A DNA stretch of 64,000 bases from Alcanivorax hongdengensis A-11-3 (GTDB lineage Bacteria; Pseudomonadota; Gammaproteobacteria; Pseudomonadales; Alcanivoracaceae). This document shows positions 50,211 to 59,351 of this stretch, one piece after another. Within the stretch, counting starts at the first letter, position 1; each line of letters starts with the position of its first letter. A program made the translations under genes and the position numbers. Where the stretch lies: assembly GCF_000300995.1 (NCBI RefSeq), contig NZ_AMRJ01000009.1, forward strand, positions 45,738 to 109,737, written 5' to 3'. The notes beneath the pieces are model-generated. The model saw only the letters and a program-made list of their open reading frames with translations, had not been told where the DNA came from and ran no database searches.

Positions 50211-53105
50211 TCAGTTGAAACTGTCCGGCGACAAGGGCTCGATGCCTCGCGTCCGGTCGATCTTCTCCGCCACCTTGAAGGCCGCTTCCAGCTCGCTGAT
50301 GCCGTGTTCGCGCATCAACTGGTGACGTTCGGCTTTCTCTTCGGGCTCGGTCATCGCCATGGCGAGATAGAGGCTTGGCGGCACGGCGCGGAACAATACT
50401 TCCATCGACTTCGACAGGATCACGCCTTCGCTGAACTTACCGGACTCCTTGCGTGCCGAGCGCATCAGCGCTTTCTGAGCGGGGTTGAGCTCCCGAAAGC
50501 GCGCCACCTTCTCCACCTCGTCCGGGGGCATGGACAGGCAGATCCACCATTCGATCATCGACAGCATGGGCTCGGCAGCCTTGGGCAGGTCGTCCAGGTT
50601 CTGGGTCGCCAGCCAGAACCAGGCTCCCAGCTTGCGCCACATCTTGGTGATCTTGACGACATAGGGGGCGAGCAAGGGATTCTTGGTGATGATGTGGCCC
50701 TCGTCGGTGACGTTGATGATGGGCCGCCCCAGGAACTGGTCACGTTCGGCGATGTTGTTGACCGTGTTGATCAAGGAGATGTAGGCGATGGAAAGTTGAG
50801 CGTTGTAGCCTTCGCGGGCAAAGGTCGCCAGATCGACGATGGTGATGTCGGCTTCGGGCCAGGGTGTGCCGGGGCGATTGAACATTTCACCGTCCAGGCC
50901 TTGGCAGAACATGTCCATGGCGTCGGCCATCTCCAGCAGGCGCACTCGCCGGGTTTCGGGCAATGTCGTGTCGGCGCTGCGCTCACGCAGGGCGTCGCGC
51001 ACGTCTTCGGTCAACACCGTGCGCTCGTCCTGGACACAGCGGCGGGCGGCATCCAGGATGCACTGGCGAATCAGGCTGCGGTCGGCGCGGGTCATCCGAG
51101 CCTCTTCCTTGTCTTCCCCGCCGGTGATCATCAGCCGGGCGGTGATTTCCAATTCACCGAGGACATCACGCTGTTCTTCCTCTTCCGTGCCGGGCACCGC
51201 ACCTTCCTCGTCGTCATCCAGGGCATCGGCATCCAGGGTGCTGACCTCGCCGGGGGTGTCGACCAAGCGCCTGGCATCGCTGAACGGTGCCAGGCTCACA
51301 CCGGCACCGGGGGCCAGCTTGACCCGGTGCACGCTCAGTCCAAGGCGCTTGGCAAAGTCTCCAAACAGACCGAAGGAGTTTCCTGCCTCGACGATGAACA
51401 GCCGTGGCCGGTAGACCGCAACCACCTGGTTGAGGATGTTGTTGAGCGTCGCGGACTTGCCGGAGCCGGTCGGGCCGAACAGGAACAGGTGCGCGTTCAT
51501 CTGCCGGTCATGCCGGTTGAGGGGGTCGAAGGTGACAGTGCCGCCCCCGCGATTGAAGAAAGTGATGCCGGGGTGTCCGGTGCCCTGATTGCGGCCCCAG
51601 AGTGGCGAGAGGTTGGCCGCGTGCTGGGCGAACATCAACTGGGTGTACCACTGGCGGCGATCTTTGCCTGGATCGAACACGCCGGGCAGCCAGCGCAAAT
51701 AGCTGTTGAGGGGGGCGACTTCGTCCTCTTCACGCACGGGTTGCAGACCTGCATTGAGCATCACGTTGGCGAGTTGCAGGCCGCGCGCGTCCAGCTCGGC
51801 CAGGTCGCGCCCGCGTAGGTAAAATGCCAGGGTGCCGCGATAGAGTTTGTGGGCACTGCCGATCAGTGAACGCGCCTCCTGTACATCCTGGCGCGTTTGC
51901 TCGGAGGCAAGCGTGTCGCCAACGGACTTGCGGTTCAAGTGATTGAGATGCGCTTCGAGCACATCCTGGGGGGTGGCCACCAAGGTCAGGCACATCACCG
52001 TGTCCTCGGGCATCTGATCGAACAGGGCATTGAAGGCGTCGCCGCCCTTGCGGGTCTCGCCGGTGACATGGCCGGTAGCCGGTGGCGTGCGCAAACGGTC
52101 GAGCACCAAGACCCGGTGCGGCATACCGTCGAAAGTCCAGGTACCGTTCTCCACATCGGAACACGGCTCGCCAAAGAACAATCGCTGCGAAAAATCGGTA
52201 CCGCTGACCAGCTCGACTTCGCCCGGCTCCGACTCACTGGGGTAAGCCGTCAACTGATAGAAAAGCTCCCTATCCTCCGCTGTCGACCCGAGTAGGCTGG
52301 GATGCGGATTGAACCAGCGCAGCAACCAGGCGTGGATGTCCGCTGCTTGCATGCGGCGCGCGCCGACACCGACATTGGCCAGTCCGCCCAGCAAGCGATC
52401 ACACACTGTCGTCAGCGCGTGCTCTGGGGTTTGCCCTCGACGCCGGGCAGTGCCCGGTGCACGGCGGTAGACCACCAGGCGCACGCGGCGGCATTGGCCG
52501 CGCCAGGGCAGTCGGGTCACGGTGGTGTCCTCGAAAAGCCCTCCGGGTTTGGCGATGGCGCGCAAGTGATGAGCCAGAAAACGCCGATAACTTTCACTGA
52601 AGGCGCTGCCCTGGGCGCGGGGCTGGATGTAGTCGCGCAGGGTGTTCAGGTAGCTGGACCAGTCGGTTTCGTCCTGGGCGTAGAGCTGCACCACCCAGGG
52701 GTGTTCGTCCAATTCATCGAAGCTGTCCTGCAGGGCGTTTTCCAGGGCGTCACGAGCTTGCAACAACCATTGCGATTCACGCCCCTCGGTGCCGATAGGC
52801 GTCAACTCGAAGAAGGCTGCGACTGACTCGCCGTCATCCAGCAGCAGACTTTGCGAGCCTGGCAGGTACTCCACCCAGGGTAGAAGGTCGACGAATGATG
52901 GCTTGACGTCATACAGGTGCTGTTCGTCCGCTTGTGTCGCGGTGGATCGTTTGGGGTCGCGATGGCCGCTCGGTGTGGGAATGCCGTGGTTGTGCAGGTT
53001 TTCCACATGACGGGCCCAGGCATCGGGTGGCGCTGGTAACGCCCGTGTTTGCCCGGCACGATTTCGAATGAACCCTTGTCTTAACCAAGGCAGTGACCAG
53101 GCCAT
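50211..53105 (-). CDS. Conjugative ATPase, VirB4/TraC type (TIGR03744, PFL_4706)
   Basis: A 964-residue cytoplasmic ATPase that powers pilus and channel assembly. Walker A is LFLFGPTGSGKSATLNNIL (about 521-539), with Walker B-like INVTDEGHIITKNPLL and the WLATQNLDDLPK motif near the C-terminus; the N-terminal CagE/VirB4 region includes VEYLPGSQSLLLDDGESVAAFFEL. The ATG at 53105 overlaps the lipoprotein stop by four bases. Confidence 0.94.
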   Translation of the reverse strand: MAWSLPWLRQGFIRNRAGQTRALPAPPDAWARHVENLHNHGIPTPSGHRDPKRSTATQADEQHLYDVKPSFVDLLPWVEYLPGSQSLLLDDGESVAAFFELTPIGTEGRESQWLLQARDALENALQDSFDELDEHPWVVQLYAQDETDWSSYLNTLRDYIQPRAQGSAFSESYRRFLAHHLRAIAKPGGLFEDTTVTRLPWRGQCRRVRLVVYRRAPGTARRRGQTPEHALTTVCDRLLGGLANVGVGARRMQAADIHAWLLRWFNPHPSLLGSTAEDRELFYQLTAYPSESEPGEVELVSGTDFSQRLFFGEPCSDVENGTWTFDGMPHRVLVLDRLRTPPATGHVTGETRKGGDAFNALFDQMPEDTVMCLTLVATPQDVLEAHLNHLNRKSVGDTLASEQTRQDVQEARSLIGSAHKLYRGTLAFYLRGRDLAELDARGLQLANVMLNAGLQPVREEDEVAPLNSYLRWLPGVFDPGKDRRQWYTQLMFAQHAANLSPLWGRNQGTGHPGITFFNRGGGTVTFDPLNRHDRQMNAHLFLFGPTGSGKSATLNNILNQVVAVYRPRLFIVEAGNSFGLFGDFAKRLGLSVHRVKLAPGAGVSLAPFSDARRLVDTPGEVSTLDADALDDDEEGAVPGTEEEEQRDVLGELEITARLMITGGEDKEEARMTRADRSLIRQCILDAARRCVQDERTVLTEDVRDALRERSADTTLPETRRVRLLEMADAMDMFCQGLDGEMFNRPGTPWPEADITIVDLATFAREGYNAQLSIAYISLINTVNNIAERDQFLGRPIINVTDEGHIITKNPLLAPYVVKITKMWRKLGAWFWLATQNLDDLPKAAEPMLSMIEWWICLSMPPDEVEKVARFRELNPAQKALMRSARKESGKFSEGVILSKSMEVLFRAVPPSLYLAMAMTEPEEKAERHQLMREHGISELEAAFKVAEKIDRTRGIEPLSPDSFN

Positions 53106-53545
53106 CAATAATCCTCCACCCGTTCGCCCGGCAGGGCGTACTGCACGCGCTGATACAGGGGGAACACGGTGCTGTAGCCAGGTACCGGTACGGGGTCTGT
53201 ACCGGCCAGGTGCGGGAACACATACATGACCAGGTCCGGATTGGGCAGACGTTGGAACTGACTGACGATTTCATTGTGCGCGGTACGGGTATAACGGGCC
53301 TGTTCCCTCGGCGCTGCCTGCACGTCTTCCGTGGTTAGTGGTCGACGCAGAGACTGGCGTGCATCCAAGAGCTCTCGGGCAGCGCGGCCGCCATTGCCTG
53401 CTTCACGACTCCAGATGTCGTGCATGGTCTGACCATTGTGGGTAAGCAGTTCATCCTTGTTGGTGGCGCAGCCCGCCAGAAACAGGATGGCAAGGATGAG
53501 GGCCGCGTATCCGACCCCTTTGCGGTCAGTCGAGAACCTGTACAT
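53105..53545 (-). CDS. ICE conjugation lipoprotein (TIGR03751)
   Basis: A 146-residue lipoprotein with lipobox LAGC in the signal sequence (ALILAILFLAGCATNKD). The TIGR03751 family is found only in these elements, probably as outer-membrane-linked TraV/VirB7-like part of the core channel. GGAGG precedes the ATG at 53545, which lies within the end of the upstream TIGR03752 gene (20-bp overlap). Confidence 0.9.
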   Translation of the reverse strand: MYRFSTDRKGVGYAALILAILFLAGCATNKDELLTHNGQTMHDIWSREAGNGGRAARELLDARQSLRRPLTTEDVQAAPREQARYTRTAHNEIVSQFQRLPNPDLVMYVFPHLAGTDPVPVPGYSTVFPLYQRVQYALPGERVEDY

Positions 53546-54944
53546 GGGAGCCTCCAATGCGATGATCGACCCGGCGACCCTTGGCGTCGTAGTCGATGTT
53601 GAGAGCTTGTTCGATATGCACGGCCACCTGGGCACCGGGTTCCACGTAGACCGCCGCGAAGGCTTGCCCATAGAGCTGGTTGACCCACTGCGACATCTCT
53701 TGCACGCCACCCGCCAGAATGCGGCCCATGGCCTCATTACCACTGATGCCAACCGTTCCCAGAGAGCCATCGCTGCCAACGTAAGACATGCGGCCGCTCT
53801 CCGAGTCGATCAGGGAAGCTGCACCGGCACCGGCGGCTGTGATCAGTGCCTGGGTACCCAGATATTGCTGGGCATTGCTGCGCCGCTCACCGGTCACACA
53901 AGGGATACCGTAGGGGTCGCTGATCCAGCCAAGGCCATCGAGGATGTCGACATCGTTCCGGTTGCTGCGGGTATTGCTGCCGTCCTCCTCCGGCAAGGTG
54001 CGGATGGTGCCGTCCTGAAACACGAAGGTGATCGAGCGGATCTGCCCCCGCACGCAGGACAGCGTCCAGTCGCCTGAAGCCGTACCGCTGACCACGGCAC
54101 CGGCCACATCGGGAATCTCGATGCCGTTGGCGGTGAGATTGTCGGGGCCGATCACCACCTTGAATGGATAGGGATCGTTCACCGTGCCGTCGACGGGGAT
54201 GCGACCGATCAGTGCCGTCATGGCGACCGAGCCCATCAGGGTGGCGTTGGAGGGCACGGTGTAGACCGCTTTCAACGGTGAAGCGCCCACTTGCCCATCC
54301 GTGGCCCGTCCCAGAGTTTCACTCGCCGAGTCGATGGTCCCCTGGGCTGGCCCAAAGGTGTTGGGAAAAGTGAAGCCGCTGCGATTGCCACTGCGAGGGT
54401 CTTCTGGCCGGGCATCATCCGGCTCGATCCAGCGCATACCCTCGCCGAACCCCTGACCGTCGCCAGGTTCGAGCCCGAGGCCGATGGGTAGATCCTCATG
54501 ACCTTCCGCGCCACTCAAACCTTCGAGCTGCCGCTGCAAATCCTGCAACAGGCCCTGGGCTTGCTGCCGTTCTCTGGCCACCTGGTCGCGGTCCTGACGC
54601 AACTGGGCTCGCTCGGTATCCAGCGCCGTCTGGATGCGTTGGTCGATGGCGCGTTCACGCTGGCGCAGGCGGTCGTTCTCTGCCTGCTGGGCGCGGTTGT
54701 CCGACAGGGCTGTCTGCAGTTCTCCGCGCAACTGCCGGACCTGGGCCACCAGCGTAGCCACCGTATCGTTGGGCGTATCCCCCTCGATGCCGAGGGCGCG
54801 CATTTCATCGGCGGACAGTCGTGCCCCTGCCTCTTGGGGGGGCGTGCCAGGGCCACGGTCCCCCGACAGTAGCCGGATGCCGACGAACACCAGCAACGCC
54901 AGTACCGGGAGCATCAACCATTTGAGCAGACCGTTACTGCGCAT
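53526..54944 (-). CDS. ICE conjugation protein (TIGR03752, PFL_4705; TraB/VirB10-like)
   Basis: A 472-residue inner-membrane-anchored periplasmic protein. One N-terminal helix (LLKWLMLPVLALLVFVGIRLL) is followed by a coiled coil (about 60-145: VAQVRQLRGELQTALSDNRAQQAENDRL) and a C-terminal beta domain (TVPSNATLMGSVAMTALIGRIPVDG). By position and architecture it is the TraB/VirB10 analogue that bridges the membranes. Confidence 0.92.
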   Translation of the reverse strand: MRSNGLLKWLMLPVLALLVFVGIRLLSGDRGPGTPPQEAGARLSADEMRALGIEGDTPNDTVATLVAQVRQLRGELQTALSDNRAQQAENDRLRQRERAIDQRIQTALDTERAQLRQDRDQVARERQQAQGLLQDLQRQLEGLSGAEGHEDLPIGLGLEPGDGQGFGEGMRWIEPDDARPEDPRSGNRSGFTFPNTFGPAQGTIDSASETLGRATDGQVGASPLKAVYTVPSNATLMGSVAMTALIGRIPVDGTVNDPYPFKVVIGPDNLTANGIEIPDVAGAVVSGTASGDWTLSCVRGQIRSITFVFQDGTIRTLPEEDGSNTRSNRNDVDILDGLGWISDPYGIPCVTGERRSNAQQYLGTQALITAAGAGAASLIDSESGRMSYVGSDGSLGTVGISGNEAMGRILAGGVQEMSQWVNQLYGQAFAAVYVEPGAQVAVHIEQALNIDYDAKGRRVDHRIGGSHVQVLD

Positions 54945-55827
54945 GATTCACTCCCTTCGCATCACCGGTGGCAGCGGCGGCTGGCAGATTGCGGGAAGCG
55001 TCGATGGGACTGATGGCAGGCAGCAGCGCTTTCGCCAGACCATGGCCGCGTGTCACCAGGTACACCACCGTGGTGTCGTGTGACGTACCTGTCGGTCCCA
55101 AGTCGGGATGCTGGAACGTCGCCGCCACGAAATTGCCTTGTAACGTCCTCGGGTCGAGGTCGATCCAGCGATGAGCGGTATTGGTCAGGCGCACCGCTGT
55201 CACCCACTGATCCTCCAGCCGCCAGGTGGCCAGCGCCCTGGCGTGGATCGGCAAGGTGGGCAACAACGTGTCCAACACCAGGTCGCGGTGCAGGTTCCCG
55301 CGCGAGAGGCCGTTCACGGGTTCGACGGTACGCAGCGGTGCGTACAGGTGCTGGGCTGCGTAGCGCGTGAGTATCACCGGCACCGGTGTCTCCCGCGCGG
55401 GATTCGCGGTGGCAGCGCTCGGCACCCCAGGGGCTTGTGTGCTGGTACCGCCATAACGGGGACCAACGGCATCACCTTCGACGATGCGTACTGGCTCCAG
55501 AGGCTCATCGCCTTCCTGTGCGGCAATGTCGATCAAGATCAAGGTGCCGTCGTCGGCATCCTGCAACTGCAACCGTGTGGGTTCGATGGTGTCGTGCGCC
55601 AACAGGTAGATAGCTCCACCCGCGCTTTGCACCCGAAGGCGATCATCGATTGATGCAGGAACGCCGACGCGCACATTGCGGTCGATAAAAACCACGCGCT
55701 CGTGGCCGACCACCAGAGGCACGGCCAGCGGCATGCGCTCCCACTTGAGGATTTCCACCGCATGGCTAACAGGTATCCAGCCGAGAAGCAGGGTGAGACA
55801 GGCCAGAAAGCGGAATGGTCGTAACAT
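54934..55827 (-). CDS. ICE conjugation protein (TIGR03749, PFL_4704; TraK/VirB9-like)
   Basis: A 297-residue exported protein with signal peptide (FLACLTLLLGWIPVSHA) and a VirB9/TraK-like beta-rich N-terminal domain (VPLVVGHERVVFIDRNVRVGVPASIDDRLRV). It likely forms part of the outer-membrane core channel with TIGR03751 and TIGR03752. Overlaps the following gene by eleven bases. Confidence 0.92.
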   Translation of the reverse strand: MLRPFRFLACLTLLLGWIPVSHAVEILKWERMPLAVPLVVGHERVVFIDRNVRVGVPASIDDRLRVQSAGGAIYLLAHDTIEPTRLQLQDADDGTLILIDIAAQEGDEPLEPVRIVEGDAVGPRYGGTSTQAPGVPSAATANPARETPVPVILTRYAAQHLYAPLRTVEPVNGLSRGNLHRDLVLDTLLPTLPIHARALATWRLEDQWVTAVRLTNTAHRWIDLDPRTLQGNFVAATFQHPDLGPTGTSHDTTVVYLVTRGHGLAKALLPAISPIDASRNLPAAAATGDAKGVNHAQ

Positions 55828-55837
55828 GACAAGTCCT

Positions 55838-56494
55838 CTACGGGGTATCCGGTGTGGGGGATGGCGCTTCGGCAGCGATGCGCTGTGGCGTACCGTCGTA
55901 GCAATCCAAGGCCAGACCGAAGGGATTGCGCTCTGGGTCGATGTCCAGGCGCACCACCTTCAGGGGATAGCGCACCAGAGCGCGCTTGACCTGTTCGGTG
56001 CCGTAATACTCGTCGGCGGAGATGTCCAAGGTGACGACCCAATCGCGTTCAGACACCACCTTCACCCGCTGGGCTGGGTCATCGCCAAAGCCTCGACCCG
56101 GAATCTCATAGATACCCCGCACTCGCTGACGCAGCTCGCCAGTCCGTTGTCGCTGCTCATAGTCGAGCTGAAGAAAGTGCTGACAGGCTGGCGTCAGGTA
56201 CGCAGACAACGCATGGATATTGCGTGCGTAATCCACCTCGCCATTGGTGGGCCAGCGGTTGAGCTGCTGAAAGATATAGAAGGTAAAGGCGTAGACCGAC
56301 TCCGGCGGCACGTCCCACCACTTGCGCACACTGCCGGAGCGCAAGTCCGGGGGCACATGGATGGTGAGATCACGCGGGGCCTGCCACCAGCCAAAACCCA
56401 GTACGAGGGTAAGGACGAACAGCGCTCCTACACCCAGGCGCAGGGTTCGGATATGGGCCTGAAGGTGGGTGACCTCATTCTTGAAACGGCTCAT
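55838..56494 (-). CDS. ICE conjugation protein (TIGR03746, PFL_4703; TraE/VirB8-like)
   Basis: A 218-residue protein with a single N-terminal helix (LGVGALFVLTLVLGFGWWQA) and a periplasmic VirB8-like domain (VYAFTFYIFQQLNRWP; LSAYLTPACQHFL). It is expected to nucleate the inner-membrane complex. The ATG at 56494 overlaps the TIGR03750 stop (ATGA); the open frame to 56785 is shadow. Confidence 0.92.
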   Translation of the reverse strand: MSRFKNEVTHLQAHIRTLRLGVGALFVLTLVLGFGWWQAPRDLTIHVPPDLRSGSVRKWWDVPPESVYAFTFYIFQQLNRWPTNGEVDYARNIHALSAYLTPACQHFLQLDYEQRQRTGELRQRVRGIYEIPGRGFGDDPAQRVKVVSERDWVVTLDISADEYYGTEQVKRALVRYPLKVVRLDIDPERNPFGLALDCYDGTPQRIAAEAPSPTPDTP

Positions 56495-56889
56495 GGTCTG
56501 CCCCTTCGGGTCGTCCAATAGCCCGAGCGCGTCACCAGCGTATCCCCGCCTACCCAGGGAGAGAGCAAGGGATGACCGAGCGCGATGTGCCACTGCAACT
56601 GGCGATAGAGCCAGGTGTCGGGTCGCCCCCGCTTCCGACGTCGCAGTGCGCTCCCGCCAACGAAGATGCCAAACGCAATGGCGGCGACGATCATCGACGG
56701 TATCAGCGCAATGGTAGAGGTCAGCCAAGCCAGGGGCAGACCGAGCAGCAATCCCGCTAGAGCCGACAGACCCACGCAAATCCACAACTCATCCGCCGTC
56801 AGTCCCCGCACCACTACAGGCTGGCGGTTGAGCCGGTGTGGCAGGAAGCTCACCATATCGTCTTCGTTGAGTTCAGGGGTGCTGGACAT
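56491..56889 (-). CDS. ICE conjugation protein (TIGR03750, PFL_4702; TraL/VirB3-like)
   Basis: A 132-residue inner-membrane protein with two close helices (ELWICVGLSALAGLLLG; IPSMIVAAIAFGIFVGG) followed by a basic segment RRRKRGRPDTWLYR, typical for the family that resembles VirB3. Ends four bases into the next gene. Confidence 0.9.
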   Translation of the reverse strand: MSSTPELNEDDMVSFLPHRLNRQPVVVRGLTADELWICVGLSALAGLLLGLPLAWLTSTIALIPSMIVAAIAFGIFVGGSALRRRKRGRPDTWLYRQLQWHIALGHPLLSPWVGGDTLVTRSGYWTTRRGRP

Positions 56890-56901
56890 CGTGAGACGCC
56901 T

Positions 56902-57270
56902 TCACAAGATGCCGGTGGCTTCGGTCAGCAACCAGATGCCCACAACCAGCAGGATCGCCCCAACCGCTACAGTCAGGCCGAACTGCCCCCAGGTCTTGCG
57001 CCCGGTGTGGATCTCCGAGTAGGTGCTGTAGGCGTGGTAGCAGACGCCAATGAACATCGAGGCCACTACCAGTAGCGCCACCAGCAACACGATGTCGTAG
57101 CCGTAGTTGCGCAGCGTCTCCATGATGCCGCTGCCCGTACCCCGCGACGGGTCCTCCAGTGTCGGCAGCCCTTGGGCGTACACCTGCGGCACCGCACTGG
57201 CCGACAGCACGGCAGCAGCGGACAAGCGAGCGCGTTGAATCAGACGGTGGAAAACGAAACGGGAAGCCAT
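56902..57270 (-). CDS. ICE conjugation protein (TIGR03745, PFL_4701; pilin-like VirB2)
   Basis: A 122-residue protein with a signal peptide and two hydrophobic segments (IVLLVALLVVASMFIGVCYHAY; FGLTVAVGAILLVVGIWLLTE). The size and layout are those of a VirB2/TraA-like pilin precursor, and the family holds this position in the operon. Confidence 0.9.
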   Translation of the reverse strand: MASRFVFHRLIQRARLSAAAVLSASAVPQVYAQGLPTLEDPSRGTGSGIMETLRNYGYDIVLLVALLVVASMFIGVCYHAYSTYSEIHTGRKTWGQFGLTVAVGAILLVVGIWLLTEATGIL

Positions 57271-57288
57271 GATGAAGTCCTCGTCGGG

Positions 57289-57522
57289 TCAAGACAGCAG
57301 AAAGAAAGTCAGCACCAGGTACATCGCGACGAAGCGCACCGCGACCCCAAGGAACTGACGTTGAGAAAGACGTTCTTCGGCCCAACCGACATAGGCGGTG
57401 CGCAGCGCCCAGACTCCCCAGAGCAGCAGCACGGCGAACACTAGGCTCAAGAGCACCACGGAGACTTCCCCTGCGGAAAAACCGGCATTGGCCTGAAAAG
57501 CGGAGACTTGGGCGCTGTTCAC
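57289..57522 (-). CDS. ICE membrane protein (TIGR03758)
   Basis: A 77-residue protein with two transmembrane helices (VSVVLLSLVFAVLLLWGVWAL; FVAMYLVLTFFLL) of the TIGR03758 family. A GTG start overlaps the stop of the RAQPRD gene (GTGA). Second gene of the transfer operon seen here. Confidence 0.9.
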   Translation of the reverse strand: MNSAQVSAFQANAGFSAGEVSVVLLSLVFAVLLLWGVWALRTAYVGWAEERLSQRQFLGVAVRFVAMYLVLTFFLLS

Positions 57523-57872
57523 GGAGCAGCCTCCTCGGATGCTTGGCGGTAGTCGCCGAGCAGCTCTACCGGATCACGGGGCTGTGCACGTTGGGGAACC
57601 AGGTAATCGCGGATGCCCTGACGCACATGCTCGATGTCTTTGGTCAGGCGGGCGTAGTCGAAGTGATAACGGCTGCCCTCTGGGTGAGGCAGGTTGGCAC
57701 TGTGCTTGGCCAGCCGATCGATCATGTCGAGTTGACGGATCAGTGCCGCCAGTTGAGTCTGTTCGTTAGCTCCATCCCCGGCCAGTACCGGGTCGACAGA
57801 CAGAACAGAGATAGCCAGCAGCGCGACGATGGCGCGGTGCCATGGGGTATTGTGGCTGCTGTGGTTTGCCAT
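57519..57872 (-). CDS. RAQPRD-family ICE protein (TIGR01690)
   Basis: A 117-residue exported protein of the RAQPRD family, named after a motif present here literally (QRAQPRDPVELLGDYR). Signal peptide IVALLAISVLSVDPVLA. Role in conjugation unknown. The start codon lies inside a perfect 12-bp inverted repeat at 57871-57904. It is the first gene of the visible transfer operon; in sister elements coupling-protein genes lie upstream, but here cargo does. Confidence 0.92.
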   Translation of the reverse strand: MANHSSHNTPWHRAIVALLAISVLSVDPVLAGDGANEQTQLAALIRQLDMIDRLAKHSANLPHPEGSRYHFDYARLTKDIEHVRQGIRDYLVPQRAQPRDPVELLGDYRQASEEAAP

Positions 57873-57904
57873 CGTGCCATTCCTCGTGAGGCGAATGGCA
57901 CGAT
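57871..57904 (-). promoter_or_regulatory. Perfect 12-bp inverted repeat over the RAQPRD start
   Basis: ATCGTGCCATTC (57871-57882) and its exact complement (57893-57904) flank a 10-base loop. On the minus-strand mRNA the ATG lies at the edge of the stem and the GAGG ribosome site in or next to the loop. It may control translation of the transfer operon or be a repressor site. Confidence 0.55.
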
Positions 57905-58042
57905 GCTGGGGGATGAGCTTGGCTTGCGCCGCAAAGAATAGGAACGAGGGGGTTACCGGATTCCTGATTCATTTCAGGGAGGAGATTTCATCTACTGCTT
58001 ATGGCGTGAGCCGGGGGCTGGCCGGATACTGAAAATTAGCCC

Positions 58043-58060
58043 GTTTGAATCAGGTCAAAC
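58043..58060. promoter_or_regulatory. Small dyad in the divergent transfer/HTH spacer
   Basis: GTTTGA (58043-58048) and TCAAAC (58055-58060) form a 6-bp inverted repeat. Promoters for the minus-strand transfer operon and the plus-strand HTH gene are expected in 57905-58162; none is convincing. The HTH protein next door is a candidate binder. Confidence 0.3.
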
Positions 58061-58162
58061 CCTATCAAATCGTTCTAAATCATGCTCAATACGCTATGTC
58101 TATTACTTGTTTCATGCCATTATTGGCAATCTGCCCGAATTTTGACTTCGCGTAGGAAGACT

Positions 58163-58360
58163 ATGTCAGAGCGTTGGCTGTCGGTCGAAGAGATCGCCGC
58201 ATACCTCGGAGTGAGCAAGGACACCGTCTATGCATGGATTCGTGGACGGGGCATGCCAGCCCACCGAATAGGGCGGCTGTGGAAGTTCAAGACGCAGGAA
58301 GTCGATGAATGGGTGAAATCGGGTGGGGCTGCTGATGAAGAAGGTCGGAATAAGAAGTGA
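58163..58360 (+). CDS. Excisionase-like helix-turn-helix protein
   Basis: A 65-residue HTH_17 (excisionase/AlpA-like) protein: SVEEIAAYLGVSKDTVYAWIRGRGMPAHRIGRLWKFKTQEVDEWV. Such proteins act as small regulators ahead of defence genes or as recombination directionality factors. ATG 58163 starts the domain exactly; the longer frame is not supported. It is followed on the same strand by a small ORF and a SIR2 gene, so regulation of that defence gene is more likely than excision of the element, though the latter is possible. Confidence 0.82.
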   Translation: MSERWLSVEEIAAYLGVSKDTVYAWIRGRGMPAHRIGRLWKFKTQEVDEWVKSGGAADEEGRNKK

Positions 58361-58374
58361 GGAAAGCCGACACG

Positions 58375-58533
58375 ATGACTCTCTCCAATTCCGTCAACGG
58401 GATCTATGGGTTTTCTTCTGAAGACGTGGATTCCGTAGTCAACTGCGACGCCAAGTGTCAGAGCACGGATGTCCGTGCGGAAAGGCCACTAGAAGTCATC
58501 CACCTTACTGCGACGGGCAGGTCTTGCTCATGA
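58375..58533 (+). CDS. Possible 52-residue protein coupled to the SIR2 gene
   Basis: A short ORF begins 14 bases after the HTH stop (GAGGAAA upstream) and ends with a TGA that overlaps the SIR2 ATG (ATGA). The overlap suggests translational coupling. The peptide has three cysteines and no recognised motif. A competing reading extends the SIR2 gene upstream to a GTG at 58455 in another frame; both cannot be right. Confidence 0.35.
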   Translation: MTLSNSVNGIYGFSSEDVDSVVNCDAKCQSTDVRAERPLEVIHLTATGRSCS

Positions 58534-59228
58534 CCAAGCTCGGTGCCATTGATTTCGACGACCGCATTCTCGAAGCCCTGCGCGACGATAAGCTGGTGGT
58601 CTTCGCTGGCGCTGGTGTTTCGATGGGACCACCGTCGAATCTGGCCAGTTTCGGGAAACTCGCCAGCGATATTGCTCAACGCACGGGGCTCGAACCAACG
58701 GAGCCGCTGGATCGTTTTCTGGGGCAACTGGATCATCGCAAGGTCAAGGTCCACGAAATAGCTGCCCAACTCCTATCACCCGCAGGCAGCGCACCGAATG
58801 CTCTTCATCAAGACCTGCTGCGACTATTCCGCACCGCTGAGCGCGTAAGGCTGGTGACTACCAATTTCGATCTGCATTTTGAGACGGCCGCCAGCACGCT
58901 GTTCGGTTCAGCACCCAATGTCTACCGAGCTCCGGCCTTGCCGTTGGGCTACGACTTCACTGGCATTGTGCACGTTCATGGAGCGCTTCCCCGCGCACGG
59001 GATCTGGTGCTTACTGATGCGGATTTCGGGCGCGCGTATCTGACGGAGGGCTGGGCGCGGCGATTCCTGGTCGACGTCTTTCGTCAATTCACCGTGCTAT
59101 TCGTCGGCTATAGCCATAACGACGTGGTCATGCATTACCTGGCACGTGCTCTTCCGGCTGATGGAGTTGCTGGGCGCTTTGCTCTGACGGAGGAGAACGG
59201 AAGCTGGGACCTGCTAGGGAACCTCTGA
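58530..59228 (+). pseudogene. Second SIR2-family gene, 3' end lost to an IS5-type insertion
   Basis: The first about 229 codons encode a SIR2 domain: LVVFAGAGVSMGPPSN (GAGVS), TTNFD with the catalytic asparagine, VHVHGAL with the catalytic histidine and VLFVGYSHND. The frame then runs into an insertion-sequence end right after CTAG at 59214-59217 and stops. Related SIR2 defence proteins usually have a C-terminal domain of several hundred residues, which is missing, so the effector is probably inactive or altered. Confidence 0.75.
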
Positions 59229-59351
59229 AAAAGTCATGATTTTTGGCATAATACTGCCAACACCCCAGAGGAGCCAGTCATGACCCAGTTGACCTTTGCC
59301 GAAGCTGAATTTGCTACCAAGAAAAAGAGGGTATCCGGATTTTTTGGTTGA
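59218..59351 (+). mobile_element. IS5-family remnant (left end and transposase start)
   Basis: An IS terminus-like GGAACCTCTGAAAAA begins after CTAG, matching the YTAR-type target of IS5-group elements. At 59280 an ATG opens the peptide MTQLTFAEAEFATKKKR, the typical beginning of IS5-family transposases, but it ends after 23 codons. The rest of the element is deleted. The gap up to 59539 shows no other gene. Confidence 0.65.

Noticed and set aside
50175..51818. 547-codon frame antisense to the VirB4-type ATPase
   Set aside because: Shadow of the strongly recognised ATPase; composition is typical of antisense high-GC frames.
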